The notes: generated from the letters alone by a model not told the origin. A stretch of 64,000 nt of DNA from Sulfurimicrobium sp963779055 (GCA_963779055.1 CAVZWN010000005.1:434001-498000), one strand, 5' to 3'. Shown: positions 19,469 to 28,394, counted from the stretch's first letter. A program made the numbers and translations.

Positions 19469-21741
19469 CGTGAATATGTCCACAGTAGCCCCAAATCCGA
19501 AGTAGCACCCTGCACGGCATCTTGGATCAGGGTGAAGCCCCCCTCACTTAGAACCGTGTGCAAGGCATCCTTCTGATAGGCCTCCTCTGAGGTTCTGAGC
19601 GCGAAGATATGACGGCATCGGTCGGCGAGTTGGCGCACAACGGCCACCCGAATATCGGCCCGCAAATGATGGTGTACACCGAGATACAGGATGCAATCAT
19701 AAGTGGGCATCAATGGCCCCTCCTGCAGGATGCTGGGCACGATGTTCAGATCGGCGACGAAAAAAGCAGCTTTCTCTCCGCACAGGGCTTGGGCCTTGGC
19801 GACGCGCACTCGATCCACATCCAGCCCATGAACCATGGAGGCACCGGCATCCAGACAGGCTTTGGCTAACACCCCTTCCGCCGAGCCAATGTCAAGAACA
19901 CTCTTACCCACCATAGCGGCTAACGTCATTTCCAAGCCGGTCAGCCGATCTTGACTAGGCCACTTGCCATACATGCTCAATTTGGGCTCACAGTAATAAT
20001 GTGAACTGCGCCCACGCTCCATGAGTGCAACAAGTTGATGCGTATAGGAACTCCAATCGTATTGCCGGACATGTTGCCGGGCCCGTTTGATTAAGCCCTC
20101 ACGCAGGAGCGTATCCTTGAACATGCATTGCAACGCTGCTGCAATCAAGGTCGGATCAGGCTGAGTAATCACCAGGGCCGTTTCGAAATCTATGCCAATA
20201 GCTGCAGTACCCGCTGGGGTGCAGATAACCGGAACACCTGCTGCCATGGCTTCTGCCGTAAGATTGGACCAGCCTGCATGCTCCTCGGTGGAAACCACAA
20301 CATCGATGCCACTGTAATATCCAGGCAGCTCCGCTTCCGCGAGTTCTCCGACAAGAACGATACGACCGGAAGCGATGTACTTGGCACAGGCACGAGTCAG
20401 CGCATCGGGGGCTGCGCCAAACAGGCATAACCTATACTGAGCTGGCAACAGGTCCAGACAGGCGATCAAGGGCTCTGGATTTTTCCGCGCCTGGCCACCG
20501 ATGATAATCCCGCTTTGGTCGCCTTGGCGACGACATGTGGCAAATTGCTGCCAATCGACGCCGCCTATCAAAACATGGAATTCGTTGGCCGTAAACTGGG
20601 TGAAATTACCAGGCCGCCAGGCTGAATTGTTGAAAATCACCAAGTGAGGGAGGAATTCCTGATTCAGTTGTCGGAAGGCGTCCTCATGATGGGCCTTATC
20701 ATTGAGGATATGCTGAATACGCAGGCCGAACCTCGAGTCGGTAAATATCCTAAGCCACTGCCCATGATCATCCCTGTCAAGATCAGCGCGTCCTGGCAAC
20801 ATTGTGACATCCCATTGCTGGGCCCAGGCTTCCTCCATGCCAATCACTGGCAACACACCTGTCCAACTGAGGGGGCGATCATATGGTCTGAGAGCGCAAA
20901 ATACTACCCGGTGGCCCAGTGCGGCAAGAACCTTTCCTGCGCGCTCGAAGCGAAGCATGCCACCACTCATGAACAGTGCCCCGGTCACGATCAGGATGTT
21001 CTTGCTTTTATCGCCGGATGTGGCATCGGGGGCGAGCAGGGAAGCCTGCTTGCGCAAAGCCACAACTTTTCCGACGGCACTCGTTCGCACATAGGCACCG
21101 CTGGCGACAAGTTCAAAGATAACGCGGTGTGGACCGATGCGCTCATCTTGGGCATCGTCGAATACAAGCATGCCGCCCGGCACCAGGTGCGGCTCCCAGC
21201 TCCGCACATCATCCGCGACACCTTCGTATGTATGGTCTCCGTCGATGAACACTAAGCCCAAGGGGCGCTGCCAGCCCCGAGCAGCTTCCTGGCTGGTGAG
21301 ATTAATCAGGGCAACGCCCTGATAGGCGCCCGTTAACAGCATGGTCTTATAGAATCCAGCCCTATCCACAGGCCCAAAGTGCCCCCCATAAACGCCAACA
21401 AAATCACGGTGCGGCTCAATGCAATACACAACGGGCACATTAAGCGCACGTCTGCTAAATGTACCATCGAACAGAGCAGCGGCTGATTTGCCTCGGAAGG
21501 AACCGACTTCCAGTAGGTAGCCATAGTCAGTGGCTCTACCCAGACGTCGCAGATACAAAGCCTCGCGTAGGCTGAGACCACCCTTGAGTACGACCATGAG
21601 CAGTATGAAGCGGACATCGCGAATCTTGGCGTAGCCGGGATGGCTACGCAACCATGCGATAACATGATGGAAGCGCCGCGCTAGGGCAGCGATGGGGCGT
21701 TGCAAAGAGATTCCGCGCATAAATGCCATGCTATTAGTCAT
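19465..21741 (-). CDS. Three-domain fusion: methyltransferase - GT4 glycosyltransferase - methyltransferase
   Basis: This 758-residue protein joins three enzymes. Residues about 70-235 are a Methyltransf_24 domain (LLEVGSFRGKSAAALFD, VFIDGDHTYEGVADDVRSW). Residues about 250-570 are a GT4 domain (FMSGGMLRFERAGKVLAALG, then EEHAGWSNLTAEAMAAGVPV with the GT4 Glu pair). Residues about 600-758 are a second SAM methyltransferase (VLDIGSAEGVLAKACLDAGA, LYLGVHHHLRADIR). Such fusions are seen for chain-capping enzymes of ABC-exported O-antigens, where a methyl end group is read by Wzt; that role is inferred from the adjacent wzt. Both ends overlap neighbours by four bases. Confidence 0.82.
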   Translation of the reverse strand: MTNSMAFMRGISLQRPIAALARRFHHVIAWLRSHPGYAKIRDVRFILLMVVLKGGLSLREALYLRRLGRATDYGYLLEVGSFRGKSAAALFDGTFSRRALNVPVVYCIEPHRDFVGVYGGHFGPVDRAGFYKTMLLTGAYQGVALINLTSQEAARGWQRPLGLVFIDGDHTYEGVADDVRSWEPHLVPGGMLVFDDAQDERIGPHRVIFELVASGAYVRTSAVGKVVALRKQASLLAPDATSGDKSKNILIVTGALFMSGGMLRFERAGKVLAALGHRVVFCALRPYDRPLSWTGVLPVIGMEEAWAQQWDVTMLPGRADLDRDDHGQWLRIFTDSRFGLRIQHILNDKAHHEDAFRQLNQEFLPHLVIFNNSAWRPGNFTQFTANEFHVLIGGVDWQQFATCRRQGDQSGIIIGGQARKNPEPLIACLDLLPAQYRLCLFGAAPDALTRACAKYIASGRIVLVGELAEAELPGYYSGIDVVVSTEEHAGWSNLTAEAMAAGVPVICTPAGTAAIGIDFETALVITQPDPTLIAAALQCMFKDTLLREGLIKRARQHVRQYDWSSYTHQLVALMERGRSSHYYCEPKLSMYGKWPSQDRLTGLEMTLAAMVGKSVLDIGSAEGVLAKACLDAGASMVHGLDVDRVRVAKAQALCGEKAAFFVADLNIVPSILQEGPLMPTYDCILYLGVHHHLRADIRVAVVRQLADRCRHIFALRTSEEAYQKDALHTVLSEGGFTLIQDAVQGATSDLGLLWTYSR

Positions 21742-23010
21742 GCCATGGGTGTTGAAAAGCTGACGGCTCCGACCTCAGGCAAGGCCCGATGTGCAGAAAC
21801 CTTAAAAAGCATATTCGACACCCTGCTTCAGGGTGTGTTCGCCCCATCGACGTCCCCGTTGACTTCGCAGTCGAGCATATAAACACCTGGAATCAGGATG
21901 CAGTTGAAAAACAGGCGAAAATTCACCGCTTGTCCCCGTTGCACACTCAGAGGTGCGGCCTGTTCAGGAGCGGAGAGTGTACCGAGAATAAAACCATTTT
22001 TCAGCGTGACATAGGCGGTGACTATCACGTTGTGCGCCTCCTTTTGAAATATTACGTCATAGGCCAGTTCATATTCCCGACCATGAACCAACACCATACT
22101 TCTGGCCCCGCTTAAGGATACAAAATGCAGGCTACCCATCACGGCGTCATTCTCGACTTTCACATGCATGGAAGATAATGACGAGGCTGGATCTGGGTTC
22201 TGATCGGATTCTACCCAATCGTCCTCGCTCGTGTGGCATTGTAGAGCTGACAGTAGCGCGTCACGCTGCTCCTGCGTAGCGTTGAGCAAACGCCTGTAAC
22301 CCGATATAGCGGGGCCGGGAGCCGCATGCATGAGCAGCTTACCTTGGTCAAGAAAGATCACGTGATCGCAATAGGTGGCGACCATATTGGTGTTGTGAGA
22401 AACGAACAAGACTGTGCCTCCCCCTTCGCGAAATCCGCGGATGCGCAGAAAGCACTTTCTCTGGAATGCCTCATCTCCCACTGACAAGGCTTCGTCAATG
22501 ACTAATATGTCTGGAGAAACGTGGATACCCACGGCAAACGCCAATCTGACGAACATCCCACTCGAATACGTCCGCACCGGCTGGTCAATGAATTCACCGA
22601 TGTCGGCAAAGGCAGCGATTTCGTCAAAGCGTCCATCCATTTGCGCTTCCGAACCCCATCAGAGCGCCCTGAAAGTAGACATTCTCCCGCCCGGTAAATT
22701 CGGGGTTAAAGCCTGCCCCCAATTCCAATAGCGCCGAAATTCGGCCATTGACCTGCACGGTTCCAGATGTGGGTTTGAGTATGCCGCAAATGAGCTGCAA
22801 CAACGTGCTCTTACCCGAACCATTTCGGCCGATAATACCGACAGTTTCGCCCTTCTTGATGTCAAAGGAGACATCCTTAAGTGCCGTGTAGCCTCGATGG
22901 TATTGCTTCAGCCCAAGGCTGAAGAACTGCTTGATCCGGTCTCCGGGATGGCCGAACAGACGGTAAGTCTTGCTCAGGTTGCGGACGGAGATGGCGATTT
23001 CGTCAGCCAT
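21738..23010 (-). pseudogene. wzt: Wzt-type polysaccharide ABC exporter ATPase, disrupted
   Basis: The N-terminal part has the ATPase motifs (GIIGRNGSGKSTLLQLI, Walker A) and GAGFNPEFTGRENVYFQGAL. A one-base shift near 22640 interrupts the conserved QMD(G)RFDEI stretch; the next frame has TYSSGMFVRLAFAV (ABC signature), ILVIDEALSVGDEAF (Walker B) and a C-terminal carbohydrate-binding domain (GVYMLDCEVNGDVDG). A premature TGA follows at 21828. The same frame continues another 29 codons to a TGA that overlaps the next gene's ATG, which shows where the gene originally ended. Partner of the wzm permease at 24.6-25.4 kb. Confidence 0.85.
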
Positions 23011-23040
23011 TTTCAGTTTATTCCACCATTACTGGTGATT

Positions 23041-23234
23041 TCAGCGGCAGCCCAGGCGAGGAGCAAAACGATCATCGCGGTCCGTGCGATCGTGATAACG
23101 GAACTCGACAGCGTAGGGCGTGAGGCGACGCAATTCGATTTCGCCGACGGGAGCATTCAGTAGGGCGGCGAAGGCGGCTGGTCGCGCCTGACCAAACGCA
23201 GGAGGCGTTCCGCCTCTTCACGCTGCGGCGTCAT
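23041..23234 (-). pseudogene. HEPN-domain gene remnant with internal deletion
   Basis: The ATG at 23234 overlaps the end of the MNT gene and encodes MTPQREEAERLLRL, a typical HEPN start. After about 20 residues the frame breaks, and what follows (LLNAP joined to LRRLTPYAVEFRYHD) looks like the end of a HEPN protein with the middle missing. It would be the partner of the broken nucleotidyltransferase just upstream. It cannot be functional as read. Confidence 0.55.
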
Positions 23235-23542
23235 AAAGCACTTTTCCTTCTTTTTTCGCCCAGTAGGCGGGGGTTCCCGGCACCTGGCTGCGGCGTTCGA
23301 ATTCCTGTTCGGACAGCAACAGGAGATCGACGCCCACACCAACACGGCCGATAGCGCCCTTGAGGCGGAGATATTCGGTTGCTTTGTCCGGCAGATCACA
23401 TTCCACGACCATCAGGTCCAGATCGGAAGTCGTCATCCGCATCTCCCCGCGCATAAGAGCCAAACAATATGACCTTGAGCGGTCTGCTGGCCTCTGCAAT
23501 CAGCCGTCGCGCAGCCTCTGCGATATGTTCCGGGCTTAACAT
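23218..23542 (-). pseudogene. MNT-type nucleotidyltransferase (antitoxin of HEPN/MNT pair), one frameshift
   Basis: Reading from ATG 23542: MLSPEHIAEAARRLIAEAS, then KVILFGSYARGDADDD, where a one-base insertion at about 23433 breaks the frame. The next frame continues SDLDLMVVECDLPDKATEYL to the end. Across the break this is the minimal nucleotidyltransferase signature GSYARG...SDLDLMVV. In intact modules this enzyme AMPylates and silences its HEPN toxin partner. The partner here is also broken. Confidence 0.75.
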
Positions 23543-23567
23543 CAATACCCCCTCATAAACATATACA

Positions 23568-24038
23568 TCACGCCCAGCCCCGTCGCTCGATTTCGCTAAT
23601 CATCTTGCTGGCAGTCCCTATGAGAGCAGGCACAAACGCATGCCCCGTTTGCAGAGCACTGCCAAGCACCACTGGATCCTCAACGTATTCGTGGACCATC
23701 TGGTTTCTGAGTGCTGCGCATGTCATCCATTCGTCTACAGAGGCAACCAACTCCAAACGTTCGGCCCGGTCAAGATCATCGATGGCTGCCGATGGCTTTT
23801 CACCCAGGGCGGCGGGACCAGGGCCGCAGTTTGTCTCCCACCGTGTCCTGCAGGCGGCCAAATCGGCCCACAAAGGCTTCCACCCGCTCTGCCAGGTCAG
23901 GATTTTCGTCAAGACTTGGTTACCTGTTCCAGTGTCCAACAATCCTCCGAACAAACGCTGATCCGTGGTAGCGAGGTGCTTGCATTCTTTGCGCACGACA
24001 CGGGCCAGGAATTGCAGACGTAGCACGATTTAGGTTCC
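23568..24038 (-). pseudogene. HEPN-domain toxin-like gene, frameshifted
   Basis: The ORF keeps an N-terminal FLARVVRKECKHLATTDQRLF block and a C-terminal block LDRAERLELVASVDEW with LRNQMVHEYVEDPVV; the latter contains the HEPN RNase motif R-x4-H-x-Y. Between them the correct frame is a different one (PDLAERVEAFVGRFGRLQD), so at least two frameshifts are present. It lies directly downstream of a broken mntA, making a second dead MNT/HEPN module between wzt and wzm. Confidence 0.7.
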
Positions 24039-24042
24039 ACAG

Positions 24043-24426
24043 TCACAACAGTTCCCCCTCTTTCCATGAGAATACGGCGATAGTAGGGCATGAAATCCGC
24101 CTCAGCGAAGACATGTCGCTTGATGAGTTCGGCATAGAGAGCATCTTCACCCAGCAGGCGCTTGCCATGTTTGAGTATCTGTCCCAGCAGCGGTTCGCCT
24201 GTTGTTTGCAGGTCGATTAAATCAACAGGGCGGCCCGTGCACTCTGCAAGCGCTGCCATCAATGCCATCTTTGCTTCAACCCAAGAGTCCCCCCGGCATC
24301 AATTGCCAGATCGATATCGCTGTCATAGCGCTCCTGGCCTGCGACCAGCGAGCCGAACAGGATGGCTTGCCTGATCTCGGGATGCTTTGCCAGAACGGCC
24401 TGAATCTGTGTCTCGATGATTGTCAT
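24043..24426 (-). pseudogene. MntA-like nucleotidyltransferase, frameshifted
   Basis: The start (ATG 24426) gives IIETQIQAVLAKHPEIRQA and LFGSLVAGQERYDSDIDLAID, the nucleotidyltransferase active site. The frame breaks near 24285 and resumes as MALMAALAECTGRPVDLIDL and FAEADFMPYYRRILMER. A GGGGG run near 24055 shifts it again before the expected ERGELL end at 24043. It is closely similar to the intact mntA at 28905-29300, so the locus holds a live and a dead copy. Confidence 0.78.
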
Positions 24427-24571
24427 CTGTCTATGATTACGCTTTTCCGCAGGATTATTCACACCAAAAATCAGAACAAACAGTTTCGCACTTATGGCTG
24501 GCGGATGTCACCCTTTTCTCTTGAACCTGATACCTGACTGTCTGCACTTGTTTATCAAAATGTTGGGCCTC

Positions 24572-25387
24572 TCACAGCGCATCGGCAAATTCCTCTCGAC
24601 TGTGCTGAAAGAAAGCGAATCCGAGAATGGCCACAACCAAGCCAATGGCCAACGCAGTGACCCAGGAAATCCATGGAATCAATGCACCCAAAGCAGCAGC
24701 CCGTCCAGCCTCTATCACCGCCCCCAGCGGATTGTGCAAATAGATCGGGCGCAGCACTTCTGGCACGGCACTCACGGGATAGAACACCGGCGACAAAAAC
24801 ATCAGCATCTGCACGAACAACGGCACGATCTGGGTCATGTCCTTGATGAACACCCCCCAGGCGGCAAGAAACCAGGAAAAACCCAGGGCAAGCAACAGAA
24901 CGGGAATGAGCAGGAAAGGAAAAAGCAGCACCTGCACATGCAGGTTGCCCGTCCAGGCCAATGCCGCCAGCAGGATGAGAAAATTGAATGCACCGTGCAC
25001 CAGCCCCGCACCGAGGGGAACCAGGGGCAGGATATCCACAGGAAAAATGATCTTTTTCACAAAGCTGGGATAGCTGCGCACTGCGGAGGGTGAGCGGGAT
25101 ACGGCTTCGGCGAAGATATTGAATACAATCAGGCCGCTATACAGAATCAGCCAGAAGGGCAAACCTTCCTGTTGCTGGGGCCAACGCGCCTGAAAGATAT
25201 GACCGAACACGAAGGCAAAAATACTCAGCATCAACAGCGGGCTAAGGAAAATCCACAGCACACCGAACATCGCCCCGCGATAGCGCAATAACACGTCGCG
25301 CTTGACCAACTGGCCCAGAAGGTAGCGGTTGGGGTAAAGCGCGGCGACAATCCGGAGGGGGTTGAAACTACTCGTTGCAATGCTCAT
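24572..25387 (-). CDS. wzm: Wzm-type polysaccharide ABC exporter permease
   Basis: This 271-residue ABC-2 permease has six membrane helices. Typical segments are LLGQLVKRDVLLRYRGAMFG, WIFLSPLLMLSIFAFVFG, SYPSFVKKIIFPVDILPLV and FLSPVFYPVSAVPEVLRPI. Together with Wzt it would flip a finished undecaprenyl-linked polysaccharide across the inner membrane. It is intact while wzt is broken, and the two are separated by about 1.5 kb of dead MNT/HEPN genes, an unusual arrangement. The 109 bases at 24463-24571 downstream contain nothing recognisable. Confidence 0.9.
   Translation of the reverse strand: MSIATSSFNPLRIVAALYPNRYLLGQLVKRDVLLRYRGAMFGVLWIFLSPLLMLSIFAFVFGHIFQARWPQQQEGLPFWLILYSGLIVFNIFAEAVSRSPSAVRSYPSFVKKIIFPVDILPLVPLGAGLVHGAFNFLILLAALAWTGNLHVQVLLFPFLLIPVLLLALGFSWFLAAWGVFIKDMTQIVPLFVQMLMFLSPVFYPVSAVPEVLRPIYLHNPLGAVIEAGRAAALGALIPWISWVTALAIGLVVAILGFAFFQHSREEFADAL
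25331..25366. repeat. Direct repeat, copy 1 (inside wzm 5' end)
   Basis: The core GCGGCGACAATCCGGAGG in the start of wzm recurs as GCGGCAACAATCCGGAGG at 26294-26328 and GCGGCAACAATCCGGAAAGG at 27057-27085, in the same orientation. Copies 1 and 2 bracket vapBC; copies 2 and 3 bracket phd-vapC. Confidence 0.8.
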
Positions 25388-25546
25388 GCTTCGTCAGAGT
25401 CTCCACACATTTGCCACCACTGTTCAGCGATGAACTTGGCCATATTGTCTGTTAATGCGCCGCCCGAACAAATCATTTCGGGACAATAACCCTATTTCTG
25501 AAATCATATTGGCATTAACGACGATCATTATGTGAAATTCAGAGGG

Positions 25547-25951
25547 TTATGTGGCAAGTGTCCAGTCTTCGACATTCAAGCTGGCTACCTGACTGAAAGC
25601 CCGGTCGTTAGTTACCAGCACCGCGCCCACTCCGAGCGCGTGGGCGGCAATCAGCAGATCAAGCGGCGCGAGCATCTTGCCCTGGCGCAACATATCCGCC
25701 CGCACAGGCCCATAACACTCCGCAGTCGCGCTATCCCAAGGCAGCACATCGACCCGCCTAAGGAACTCCTGCACAGCAAGGTGCAGCCGCTTTGCATCCG
25801 GCCGCTTCGACAACCCAAAGAGCAGTTCGCCTTCGGTAATCGCCGAGATGCAAAGAGCCGCCATGGGCGTGGCCACCACGCGCTGGACAACAGCCGGATG
25901 CGCCCTGATCAGGTGGCTGATTATGTTAGTGTCGAGCATGTAGCGCTTCAT
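25547..25951 (-). CDS. vapC: VapC toxin, PIN-domain ribonuclease
   Basis: This protein of 134 residues is a PIN-domain RNase that usually cleaves tRNA or rRNA. The acidic residues are in place: MLDTNIISHLI (first Asp), ITEGELLFGLSKR (Glu), PLDLLIAAHA (Asp) and VTNDRAFSQV (Asp). I chose the ATG at 25951, which overlaps the vapB stop as ATGA. It belongs to the VapC/FitB type common on chromosomes. The 159-bp gap to wzm (25388-25546) has no gene. Confidence 0.92.
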   Translation of the reverse strand: MKRYMLDTNIISHLIRAHPAVVQRVVATPMAALCISAITEGELLFGLSKRPDAKRLHLAVQEFLRRVDVLPWDSATAECYGPVRADMLRQGKMLAPLDLLIAAHALGVGAVLVTNDRAFSQVASLNVEDWTLAT

Positions 25952-26208
25952 TCGCTCCATCCCTCAAAGGGATCTCGATCTTGCGCCCCTTGGCTGCGCT
26001 CTTTCTTGTCCAGAAAGTCGGCTGGCACATTGACTTCCTGAAGCGCCGCGAAGAAGTCATCCCATGTTGCCGGCTTGCGCGACAAAATCACATCGCCAGT
26101 TTCCGGGTCCTGATGGATGAAAACTTCCTTGGTATCAAACCGATAGGCAGCCGGCAAGCGTACCGCCTGGCTACGGCCATTAGTAAACAGTTTGGCGACC
26201 TGGCTCAT
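25948..26208 (-). CDS. vapB: VapB antitoxin, AbrB/SpoVT type
   Basis: This 86-residue antitoxin starts with a swapped-hairpin AbrB DNA-binding domain (AKLFTNGRSQAVRLPAAYRF, EVFIHQDPETGDVILSRKP) and ends with an acidic tail (AQDRDPFEGWSE) that would sit in the VapC active site. It should repress its own promoter at the palindrome 26227-26238. An AGGAGAGG ribosome-binding site precedes the ATG. Confidence 0.93.
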   Translation of the reverse strand: MSQVAKLFTNGRSQAVRLPAAYRFDTKEVFIHQDPETGDVILSRKPATWDDFFAALQEVNVPADFLDKKERSQGAQDRDPFEGWSE

Positions 26209-26226
26209 GGCTACCTCTCCTTACAA

Positions 26227-26269
26227 TGGTAGATACCACAGTATATGCCAAGATTTTTGGATATATCAA
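26227..26269 (-). promoter_or_regulatory. vapBC promoter and operator
   Basis: On the minus strand a -35 box TTGATA (26264-26269) and -10 box TATACT (26240-26245) are 18 bases apart. Just downstream lies a perfect palindrome, TGGTATCTACCA (26227-26238), well placed for repression by VapB. A GGCATATGCC palindrome also lies upstream of the -35 box. Confidence 0.7.
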
Positions 26270-26293
26270 GGCATATGCCTCAAGGTGGCGACG

Positions 26294-26328
26294 GGGGTAA
26301 GCGCGGCAACAATCCGGAGGGGTTCAAA
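26294..26328. repeat. Direct repeat, copy 2 (wzm 5' fragment)
   Basis: A non-coding near-copy of the 25331-25366 segment (GGGGTAAGCGCGGC followed by AACAATCCGGAGGGG). It sits between vapB and the end of the next vapC. Confidence 0.8.
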
Positions 26329-26335
26329 TTGTCTA

Positions 26336-26734
26336 TTACCACAATACGGTTAGCCCAAATTTCTGGTATTCCGGAAAGTTTGCATCTTTCGAGATCAGCA
26401 CCAGCGGCTGTTGAATCGCTTGCCAAATGATCATCCGGTCGAATGGGTCTTTATGCTGAACTTTTGGTAATTGGTAGAACGAAGCCGTCTGCAACGCAGT
26501 TGGCTGGATAATCTCGATATGCATTTGCGCCGCAATGCCGGGCAAGTCGTCGGGCATGCAATTCTCCAACTCGATTTTTCCAAGCGCAAATTTCAGGGAG
26601 ATTTCCCAAAACGAAATGGTGCTTATACAAACGCTGTTATCGGCTGAACGAATTGCTTTTCTTGCCTTCGCACTCAGTTTGTCCGGTGCAAAAACGGCCC
26701 ACAAAAAAGTGTGCGTATCGAGCAGACAGTTCAT
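26336..26734 (-). CDS. PIN-domain toxin of a Phd-VapC module
   Basis: This 132-residue PIN-domain protein has CLLDTHTFLWAVF (first Asp), ISTISFWEISLKFALG (Glu), HKDPFDRMIIWQAI (Asp) and LISKDANF (Asp). It is a different subfamily from the VapC 400 bases away. Its ATG overlaps the stop of the Phd-type antitoxin (ATGA), indicating translational coupling. It ends eight bases from a wzm-derived repeat. Confidence 0.9.
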   Translation of the reverse strand: MNCLLDTHTFLWAVFAPDKLSAKARKAIRSADNSVCISTISFWEISLKFALGKIELENCMPDDLPGIAAQMHIEIIQPTALQTASFYQLPKVQHKDPFDRMIIWQAIQQPLVLISKDANFPEYQKFGLTVLW

Positions 26735-26973
26735 GCGCTCAGCATGTCCTCATCGCCCAGCGCAAAATCATCGTGGATGATGCAATGCGCGCGGCCTTTC
26801 ATCAAGCCCAACTCGCGCTCGGTTTGTGGCTTGAGTTGGCTATATGGAATGATGGCGGCAATCTTTTCCTTCTTTTTTCCAAAACTGATCGCGACTGGTT
26901 CACCATTTTTGACCATCTGCCCCAAAACCTCAGAAAATTGCGCTTTCAATTCGCCTACGGTCATTGTCTTCAT
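26731..26973 (-). CDS. Phd/YefM-type antitoxin
   Basis: This 80-residue protein starts MKTMTVGELKAQFSEVLGQM, the usual Phd/YefM fold, followed by GEPVAISFGKKKEKIAAIIPY. The C-terminus (IIHDDFALGDEDMLSA) is acidic and would bind the PIN toxin. It probably also autoregulates the pair. The 139 bases upstream (26974-27112) contain a wzm-derived repeat and no clear promoter consensus. Confidence 0.9.
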   Translation of the reverse strand: MKTMTVGELKAQFSEVLGQMVKNGEPVAISFGKKKEKIAAIIPYSQLKPQTERELGLMKGRAHCIIHDDFALGDEDMLSA

Positions 26974-27056
26974 GACTCACCTCCTGAGCTCAACAATGGC
27001 AAGACTGCTCTTTTCATGACAAGTTGTCAAGAACGGCAATGTGTGGCGCAAAATAA

Positions 27057-27085
27057 AAAGCGGCAACAATCCGGAAAGGGCAAAA
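27057..27085. repeat. Direct repeat, copy 3 (wzm 5' fragment)
   Basis: Contains GCGGCAACAATCCGGAAAGG, the most diverged copy of the wzm-derived repeat. It lies between phd and the UDP-sugar dehydrogenase gene. Confidence 0.7.
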
Positions 27086-27112
27086 ATCACGCATTACCCT
27101 GCTCATTCCTCA

Positions 27113-28394
27113 TCATAGCCGCCACACACTGACGCCACTACTCATCAGCAACGGCTCGTCGAATTTTGACTTCACGTCAATAAAGCAGGCATTTTCAGAC
27201 ATCTTGCCAAGATACTCAGGTAGCGCCCTGGCAATAAATTCATTGTGGGCAACGGCTACCACCATTGCATCCGCGCAGGGCAAGCTCTTCCAGTCACACA
27301 ACTCCACGCCATACTCATGATGCGCTTCAGCAGGGTCCGCCACCGGGTCATGCACATGGACTTCAACACCATAAGATTCCAGTTCACGGATCAGATCCAC
27401 AACTTTCGAGTTTCTCAGGTCCGGCACATTTTCCTTGAAGGTAAGGCCCAGCACGATTACCTTTGCCCCGCGAATCTGGCTACCCGCGGCTATCATTTTC
27501 TTGATAGTCTGCTCTGCGATGAATTTTCCCATGCCGTCATTGATGCGCCGCCCGGCAAGAATCACGTCGGGGTGGTAGCCCAGCATTTCGGCTTTGTATG
27601 TCAGATAATAGGGGTCAACCCCGATACAGTGCCCACCGACCAGACCCGGCCTGAAAGGCAGAAAATTCCATTTTGAGCCGGCGGCCTGGAGTACTTCAAG
27701 GGTATCGATCTCCAGCAGATTGAAGATAATTGCCAGCTCGTTCATCAAGGCGATGTTGAGATCGCGTTGCGTGTTTTCGATCACCTTTGCAGCCTCGGCC
27801 ACCTTGATACTGGAAACCCGGTGAACTCCGGCACTCACTACCCTTTCGTAAAGCTGTGCCACTTTATCCAGAGTCGACTGTTTATCGCCGGAAACCACTT
27901 TCACGGTATTCACCAGGGTATGCTCTTTATCTCCAGGATTGATCCGCTCAGGTGAGTAACCCACGTTAAAATCTTTCAACCATTTCATGCCGGAAGCCTG
28001 TTCAAGCACGGGAATGCACACGTCTTCCGTTGCACCCGGATAAACCGTGGATTCAAAGATGACGATGGCACCGCGTTTCATGTGCTGCCCAACGCTGCTG
28101 GCTGGCGCTGATCAGGGGAGACAGATCTGGCTGACGCCCCGCGTCGATCGGGGTCGGTACGGCAACGATGATAAAATCGGCTTGCGACAAGTGTGCGGGG
28201 TCGGAGGTAAAAACCAGGTGCTTTGCAGCACGCAAATCATCTCCGGAAACCTCGCCGCTGGGGTCTGTGTGACGTGAGTAATTGTCGATCTTGCTCTCTG
28301 ACAGATCGAAACCGATCGTCGGAAATTTTTTTCCGAACGCCACTGCCAGAGGCAAGCCGACGTAGCCCAGTCCAACAACCGCCACCGTTTTCAT
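27113..28394 (-). pseudogene. UDP-N-acetylhexosamine 6-dehydrogenase (TviB/WbpA family), one frameshift
   Basis: These NAD enzymes oxidise UDP-GlcNAc or UDP-GalNAc to the uronic acid for capsule or O-antigen. The N-terminus has the Rossmann motif VAVVGLGYVGLPLAVAFG. Near 28090 one extra base breaks the frame in the middle of SAS-SVGQHMKRGAIVIFESTVYPGATED. The rest is whole, including the catalytic Cys in VGGHCIGVDPYYLTY, AGRRINDGMGKFIAEQ and VLGLTFKENVPDLRNSKV. One base restores the family's normal ~427 residues, so a sequence error is quite possible. Confidence 0.85.
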
